Assembly (NCBI GenBank): GCA_947589335.1
Contig: CANPZH010000011.1
Location: 1-17,963 of the forward strand
Direction of reading: 5' to 3'
Length of the DNA stretch: 17,963 bases
Source: an uncultured Clostridia bacterium
GTDB taxonomy: Bacteria > Bacillota > Clostridia > Christensenellales > Borkfalkiaceae
Positions within the stretch are counted from its first letter, which is position 1, and each line of letters begins with the position of its first letter. Below, piece by piece: positions 14,459 to 17,963 of this stretch. Under the pieces are notes generated by a model. It was not told the origin of the DNA. It ran no database searches and saw nothing but the letters and a program-made list of their open reading frames with translations. The translations under genes and the position numbers were made by a program.

Positions 14459-14734
14459 ATGACGCAACCGTTGCCCAAAATTTTGCCTGTGAATGAACTG
14501 AAAAACACTGCAAATATCATGAAGACCTGTCGAGAAAGCCCCGTCCCCATCGTGATCACCAAAAACGGATATGGCGAAGCGGTGATGATGAGCGTAAAAC
14601 TCTACGAGGAAATGTTCGCAAAAATGCAGGCGGCCGCCCTCATCAACGCGGGGCTTGAAGAGATCGAGCAAGGCGCCTTCCCCATGGACGGAAAGGAATT
14701 CTTCGATTCCATGAGGAGCAAATATGACAAATAA
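14459..14734 (+). CDS. Type II antitoxin, YefM/Phd family, 91 aa
   Basis: The N-terminal half (LPVNELKNTANIMKTCRES and PIVITKNGYGEAVMMS) is the Phd/YefM DNA-binding fold, in which a short helix and the ITKNG strand-turn are diagnostic. The C-terminal half (from about residue 60) is acidic and helical and would wrap the toxin. Family members neutralise the partner toxin and repress their own promoter, and a consensus promoter with inverted and tandem repeats lies immediately upstream. The gene overlaps the toxin gene by 11 nt, so translation is coupled. It starts a plus-strand unit opposite to the neighbouring genes. Confidence 0.93.
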   Translation: MTQPLPKILPVNELKNTANIMKTCRESPVPIVITKNGYGEAVMMSVKLYEEMFAKMQAAALINAGLEEIEQGAFPMDGKEFFDSMRSKYDK

Positions 14735-15035
14735 TTACCGTCTGAAGATTTTCCCCGCGGCGCAAGCGGATATGGAAAGCATATTTACCTATATCGCCGA
14801 GGAGCTGAAAAATCCGGCTGCGGCGATCGGTCAGATCGACGACTTCGAAAAAGCGTTTGAAAAGATCTGCGTCTTCCCGGAAAGTTGCCCTTTGGTGGAC
14901 AATGAGTATGTAAAGGACAGAACTTTGCGCAAACTCATCGTCAATCATTACATCGCATTTTTCCGTATTGCAGACAGAGACATTCAAGTCGTACGCGTGC
15001 TGTACGGAATGCGAAACTATCAGGATCTGCTGTAA
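14724..15035 (+). CDS. Type II toxin, RelE/ParE family, 103 aa
   Basis: The protein has the RelE/ParE fold pattern: KIFPAAQADMESIFTYIAEEL at the N-terminus, a central FPESCPLVDNEYV segment, and the C-terminal strands LIVNHYIAFFRI and VVRVLYGMRNYQDLL. The ending RVLYGMRNYQDLL is typical of ParE-like plasmid-stabilisation toxins. ParE members inhibit DNA gyrase and RelE members cleave mRNA on the ribosome; the sequence leans to ParE but does not settle it. It overlaps the antitoxin by 11 nt and is followed by a terminator. The unit looks complete and intact. Confidence 0.92.
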   Translation: MTNNYRLKIFPAAQADMESIFTYIAEELKNPAAAIGQIDDFEKAFEKICVFPESCPLVDNEYVKDRTLRKLIVNHYIAFFRIADRDIQVVRVLYGMRNYQDLL

Positions 15036-15083
15036 ACCTCCGAAAAACGGCCGGGGAATGCAGGCATTATCTATTAAGAAAGA

Positions 15084-15108
15084 GAGCGGCGATCGGCCGC
15101 TCCCTTTT
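15084..15108. terminator. Bidirectional terminator between the toxin and the XRE gene
   Basis: GAGCGGC and GCCGCTC (15084-15090 and 15096-15102) form a 7-bp stem with loop GATCG, followed on the plus strand by CC and TTTT. On the minus strand the hairpin is followed by CTTTCTT-like sequence. It lies between the convergent ends of the toxin gene and the XRE gene and could serve both. Confidence 0.7.
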
Positions 15109-15120
15109 GATTTGATATGT

Positions 15121-15438
15121 TTACGGGACGCAAGTCCCCTCCGAGATCAGTGTGAGGACTGCCTGCTTCTTCTCCTCGGAGAGCGCTCTGTATCGCCGGA
15201 TGAGAAGTTTTTCACGGGCGCTGACAAGTTCGCTCTGCTCATCCTCCGTAAAGAACTGCGCGAGCGTCATGCCGAATGCGTCGCAAAGACGCATGAGCGT
15301 ATCGAGGCTCGGAAGCGCATTCCCTTTCGTGAGGAGCGTGGAAACCGTCGATTGCGTCAGTTCCGCCTCGAGCGCAAGTTGGTTTGTGCTCCACCCCCTC
15401 TCATCGCGAAGCTGTTTGATCTTTTCAATGATGTCCAT
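15121..15438 (-). CDS. XRE-family helix-turn-helix repressor, 105 aa
   Basis: Residues 1-65 form an HTH_3/XRE domain: IEKIKQLRDERGWSTNQLALEAELTQSTVSTLLTKG covers the first helices and the recognition helix. NALPSLDTLMRLCDAFGMTLAQFF is the classic C-terminal part of the domain. The remaining 40 residues are a charged helix that may dimerise. No sensor domain is seen. The gene is divergent from a perfect plus-strand promoter, and a 20-bp imperfect palindrome lies between them, so it probably represses itself and whatever that promoter drives. TATAAT (15445-15450, minus) lies only 7 nt from the start codon, so the mRNA may have little or no leader. Confidence 0.9.
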   Translation of the reverse strand: MDIIEKIKQLRDERGWSTNQLALEAELTQSTVSTLLTKGNALPSLDTLMRLCDAFGMTLAQFFTEDEQSELVSAREKLLIRRYRALSEEKKQAVLTLISEGTCVP

Positions 15439-15458
15439 AACACCATTATAAACATTTT

Positions 15459-15478
15459 ATCGTTAATTATTTAGCGAT
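15459..15478. promoter_or_regulatory. Probable operator of the XRE repressor
   Basis: ATCGTTAA at the left and TTAGCGAT at the right form a 20-bp palindrome with one mismatched pair. It lies directly upstream of the -35 box of the divergent promoter (15485) and behind the -10 box of the XRE gene, the usual site for an autoregulating XRE protein. Binding is inferred. Confidence 0.55.
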
Positions 15479-15484
15479 ATTTCG

Positions 15485-15513
15485 TTGACATTTCATCGAG
15501 TTTCCGTTATAAT
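15485..15513 (+). promoter_or_regulatory. Perfect consensus promoter, divergent from the XRE gene
   Basis: TTGACA (15485-15490) and TATAAT (15508-15513) match consensus at all positions with a 17-nt spacer. It points into the small plus-strand ORF and then antisense into the 3' end of the methyltransferase-ATPase chimera. The palindrome CTCGGAGAAACGAG (about 15534-15547) lies in the predicted leader. Confidence 0.8.
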
Positions 15514-15602
15514 ATTTCTGAAATTTCGTTTTTCTCGGAGAAACGAGAAAAAAGTGCGGAAAATTATGAGGTCATTTTCAATTTCTGCTACACCCATTTG
15601 CT

Positions 15603-15902
15603 ATGTGGGCGTCCTGTACAGAGCAGCAAATTTCTATCTACGATAAGACGTTTGATGATTGCGCCTGCGAGATCGACATCTTAAAGAAATTCCCCGTAAA
15701 ATCGCTCAATATCACCGGAACGACAGAATGCTTTATAGATGAGTTGCTGCCGGAAAATTACGTGCTTTACATAGAGCGTGAGGATGGTTTTAAGGAAACC
15801 TATCCTCTCTTCGACTATATTTCCGAACAGGACAAATCTGCTTTGCAGAAAGCGGGGACGCATATCCTCCAAATTTTGCGTATAATTATAACTCGCCAAT
15901 AA
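15603..15902 (+). pseudogene. Small ORF or gene remnant downstream of the XRE-linked promoter, 99 aa
   Basis: I do not recognise this protein. Residues from about 8 to 85 have natural-looking composition (acidic, with PVKSLNITGTTECFIDEL and YVLYIEREDGFKETYPL), and base composition here resembles the host more than the AT-rich segment to the right. The ATG has no ribosome binding site. An earlier ATG at 15566 (preceded by GCGGAAAATT) opens a 26-codon frame (MRSFSISATPICYVGVLYR...) that stops at 15646 in another frame, so the original gene may have been frameshifted. The last dozen residues (LRIIITRQ) run into AT-rich sequence and look non-native, suggesting the 3' end was replaced. It overlaps the opposite-strand chimera by 222 nt. 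It may be a broken gene once controlled by the XRE repressor. Confidence 0.35.
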
Positions 15903-17723
15903 AATCGTTTCTTTTAAAAAGGTGATAATTTTTGCATCAATTTCTTTAGCGGTTGGAAGTTGTTGTCCCCCATTCTTGAGCCGAAGAGCCCTGAGAATTA
16001 AATCAGAGTTAAGGATATAATTCTCAATCTCGTATCGCTCTAATATATGCAAAGAAATGTCGCAATTTCTTGCATACTGTTGCCATTGATCAATCCATTC
16101 GCAGGGTAAGCCATCACTATCCTTTAAATAATAGATTTTTATTTCCTTTTGCAAAAATTGCCTTAAAATGGGCTTAATCTTAAACGGAATTGAATCGTCT
16201 TTTGTTCTGCCCTTTATTATATTTGTAATTATTGAGCCACTAAATAACTTGGTGCCCAACAAGGAATCTATTTGCTCAAGAATATCTGTTTTTTCATCCT
16301 CCAAAAAGATTATCTTCCCACCAATAATTGTTTTAGCCAATTCATAATTATCCATTAACGCAATACTGTCGTAAACTTCATTTTCGGACGACAGAGGAGT
16401 ACACAATGGGTTATTGGCAGAGACTGGAATGATTTCATTCGGTGCGGCGGTCTTAATGATTGAAGGAGAATGGGTGGCAATAATAATTTGTATCCCCAAG
16501 TCCTGCTGAATATTCTTCAAGGATTTCGCTAAAGCAATTTGCATATTAGGGTGAAGGTGAGCGTCGGGTTCATCCAACAAAACCACTTCACAGTCAGTAG
16601 GGCAAACAGTATAAATAGGGGCTAAGATTTGCAAGACTTGCATATAGCCGCTCCCCGAGGAATTGAAATTAAATGATAAATTTTTTTCTTCGATTACTTC
16701 TTTATAGGGGATTCCCGCAAAACTTTTGAGTATAGCTTCAAAAATAATTTTTGCTCCTCGCTGAGGTACAGCCATTCCGATTTGCTTCCTGACGCTTTCT
16801 TTTGAGCCACAAAACACAAAATCATCAGGGAAGGTTTGCAATCTTGCGCGTTCACGATTCGTTAATGCGCGTGGCTCACGGTAGTGATAGATATGTGTGC
16901 CTCCACCACCTGATCCCGTCACCGTATATGCGGGCTTCTCCGGATCTAAACGTTTATAGATTTGACTTATTTTGGCACCTTCAACATGAAGTTGCAAATG
17001 CTCAGGCAAATTTGCAGTAAAGGCATTTTCTCCCGGCCGAATGTGTTCCAAACGCTCAACTACCTGCGGCGATTGACGCGTCAACTCATGATTCGGTGCG
17101 TCAGCAGGTATCGGAGGAATTTCCAATGCGGTTGCACAAGTATTGTCGATTTCTTGATAAGGGGCAGGACTCGGCGGCAAAAATGTAACATTCAAGTCGT
17201 TTCGAATGCCGACGATAATAATTCTGTGTCTTGCCTGCGGGATGCCATATTGCTCGAACTTATATAGATGCGGATATATTTGATAGCCACACTCATTTAG
17301 GTCTTGCAGTATTTTCTGAAAAGCATTTCCGTCATTAGCACTTTTCAATCCCCCGACGTTCTCTGCGAGAAACCAAAGAGGATGATGTGATTTCAGAACT
17401 TTAACGCCATAAGAATAGAGAGGACCGTAAGTTCCATTGAACCCTTTTTGTTCTCCAACGACTGAAAAATCATTGCACGGGAAACCAAATGCCAGTGCAT
17501 CTATCGGGGCTAACTGTTCAATGTTGAGCTTACGAACATCGCAACAAATCACCGATTCGGGTGAGTATGGGCATATATTCCTTGTGTATGTTTGACAGGT
17601 GTCTAAATCATAATCATTTGCCCAAACGTGAACAATAGCATCGCCATTGCCTATATTAGCATGGGTTGCGCCAAAAGCAAGTCCACCCGGTCCACAGAAT
17701 AATTCGCCAAGTCTGAAAATCAT
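15681..17723 (-). CDS. Cytosine-5 DNA methyltransferase fused to a Walker-A-less AAA/OLD-type ATPase-TOPRIM fragment, 680 aa
   Basis: Residues 1 to about 340 are a complete C5 methyltransferase: motif I LFCGPGGLAFG, motif IV GFPCNDFS with catalytic Cys83, motif VI ENVGG (121-125), motif VIII QARHRIIIVG, motif IX RALTNRERARLQTFPDDF and motif X GMAVPQRGAKI. After residue 340 the frame continues into the C-terminal part of an ABC/AAA ATPase. It has signature-like SSGSGYMQVLQIL (355-367), Walker B VVLLDEPDAHLHP (380-392), switch histidine IIIATHSPS, then a TOPRIM/DUF4435-like region (IIFLEDEKTD at 471-480, YYLKDSDG at 531-538, RYEIENYIL at 563-571). No Walker A exists anywhere, so the ATPase part lacks its N-lobe and should not hydrolyse ATP alone. 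The last 60 or so residues are antisense to the plus-strand ORF and look accidental. It overlaps the upstream controller by 4 nt (ATGA). The recognition site is unknown, as is whether a cognate nuclease exists outside the window. Confidence 0.85.
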   Translation of the reverse strand: MIFRLGELFCGPGGLAFGATHANIGNGDAIVHVWANDYDLDTCQTYTRNICPYSPESVICCDVRKLNIEQLAPIDALAFGFPCNDFSVVGEQKGFNGTYGPLYSYGVKVLKSHHPLWFLAENVGGLKSANDGNAFQKILQDLNECGYQIYPHLYKFEQYGIPQARHRIIIVGIRNDLNVTFLPPSPAPYQEIDNTCATALEIPPIPADAPNHELTRQSPQVVERLEHIRPGENAFTANLPEHLQLHVEGAKISQIYKRLDPEKPAYTVTGSGGGGTHIYHYREPRALTNRERARLQTFPDDFVFCGSKESVRKQIGMAVPQRGAKIIFEAILKSFAGIPYKEVIEEKNLSFNFNSSGSGYMQVLQILAPIYTVCPTDCEVVLLDEPDAHLHPNMQIALAKSLKNIQQDLGIQIIIATHSPSIIKTAAPNEIIPVSANNPLCTPLSSENEVYDSIALMDNYELAKTIIGGKIIFLEDEKTDILEQIDSLLGTKLFSGSIITNIIKGRTKDDSIPFKIKPILRQFLQKEIKIYYLKDSDGLPCEWIDQWQQYARNCDISLHILERYEIENYILNSDLILRALRLKNGGQQLPTAKEIDAKIITFLKETILLASYNYTQNLEDMRPRFLQSRFVLFGNIVEERIGFLKTILTLYVKHVIFRQQLIYKAFCRSGDIERFYGEFL

Positions 17724-17929
17724 ATTTCCGTTCCGTCCGCGAAATTAAAATTTAATTCGAATTCAACATCTAATACTTCCGCAATATTAGCAAGATCTTT
17801 CAGCGTGAAACTTTCACGCTTCATTTTTGAACTGAGATTTTGAGGAGAAGTTCCCAATCTGCGTGCCAATTCAGCTTGGCTAATATTCAATTTAGCACAA
17901 ACCAATCTGATTTTTTCTGCGATATTCAT
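17720..17929 (-). CDS. XRE-family controller protein of the methyltransferase operon, 69 aa
   Basis: A minimal helix-turn-helix protein: IAEKIRLVCAKLNISQAELARRLGTSPQNLSSKMKR is the XRE domain with the SQAELARRLG turn, and FTLKDLANIAEVLDVEFEL completes it. The size and position match controller (C) proteins of restriction-modification systems, which time methyltransferase and nuclease expression. GGAG lies just before the start, and the stop overlaps the methyltransferase start (ATGA), so the two are translationally coupled. Composition is AT-rich like the chimera and unlike the BMC region, so they were probably acquired together. The promoter would be in the last 30 bases of the window or beyond. 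Confidence 0.88.
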   Translation of the reverse strand: MNIAEKIRLVCAKLNISQAELARRLGTSPQNLSSKMKRESFTLKDLANIAEVLDVEFELNFNFADGTEI

Positions 17930-17963
17930 TTTATCTCCGTAGCTAAACTCATATATTGATATT

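Overview
The window looks like chromosomal DNA of a GC-rich, anaerobic, probably gut-dwelling member of the Clostridia (Firmicutes). The reasons are the family content (glycyl radical microcompartment enzymes, a BspA-like leucine-rich-repeat surface protein), strong AGGAGG-type ribosome binding sites and perfect TTGACA/TATAAT promoters. This placement is inferred; there is no rRNA or tRNA in the window.

About two thirds of it (476-12696, minus strand) is one continuous operon of 14 genes for a bacterial microcompartment (BMC) that degrades fucose or rhamnose through 1,2-propanediol without vitamin B12. In transcription order it encodes: acetate kinase; class II fuculose/rhamnulose-phosphate aldolase; CoA-acylating aldehyde dehydrogenase; zinc alcohol dehydrogenase; four hexameric shell proteins; the PduL phosphotransacylase; a pentameric vertex protein; a PduS-like flavin/Fe-S protein; a PduT-like tandem shell protein; the glycyl radical propanediol dehydratase; and its radical-SAM activase. 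The gene set matches the glycyl radical microcompartment class usually called GRM5. The aldolase gives DHAP plus lactaldehyde, which is reduced to 1,2-propanediol. The dehydratase makes propionaldehyde, which is disproportionated to propanol (ADH) and propionyl-CoA, then propionyl-phosphate, then propionate plus ATP (ALDH, PduL, AckA). Four cargo enzymes carry recognisable amphipathic encapsulation helices. A promoter, a palindrome upstream of it and an internal terminator-like hairpin suggest how the operon is controlled.

Right of the operon are a separately transcribed secreted BspA-like protein (12922-14202, minus), a YefM/Phd-ParE toxin-antitoxin pair (14459-15035, plus), and an XRE repressor (15121-15438, minus) divergent from a small plus-strand ORF.

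The right end (about 15880-17963) is clearly more AT-rich than the BMC region and looks horizontally acquired. It has an XRE controller overlapping a cytosine-5 DNA methyltransferase whose reading frame runs directly into the C-terminal part of an OLD/AAA-type ATPase with a TOPRIM-like domain. The ATPase part has its signature motif and Walker B but no Walker A. The chimera's C-terminus also runs antisense through the small plus-strand ORF. It is either a decayed restriction/defence island or an unusual fusion, and it is the most novel item here.

The left end (1-430) has no gene. It holds clustered copies of palindromic GTCATTCCGA...GAGGAATCT repeats.
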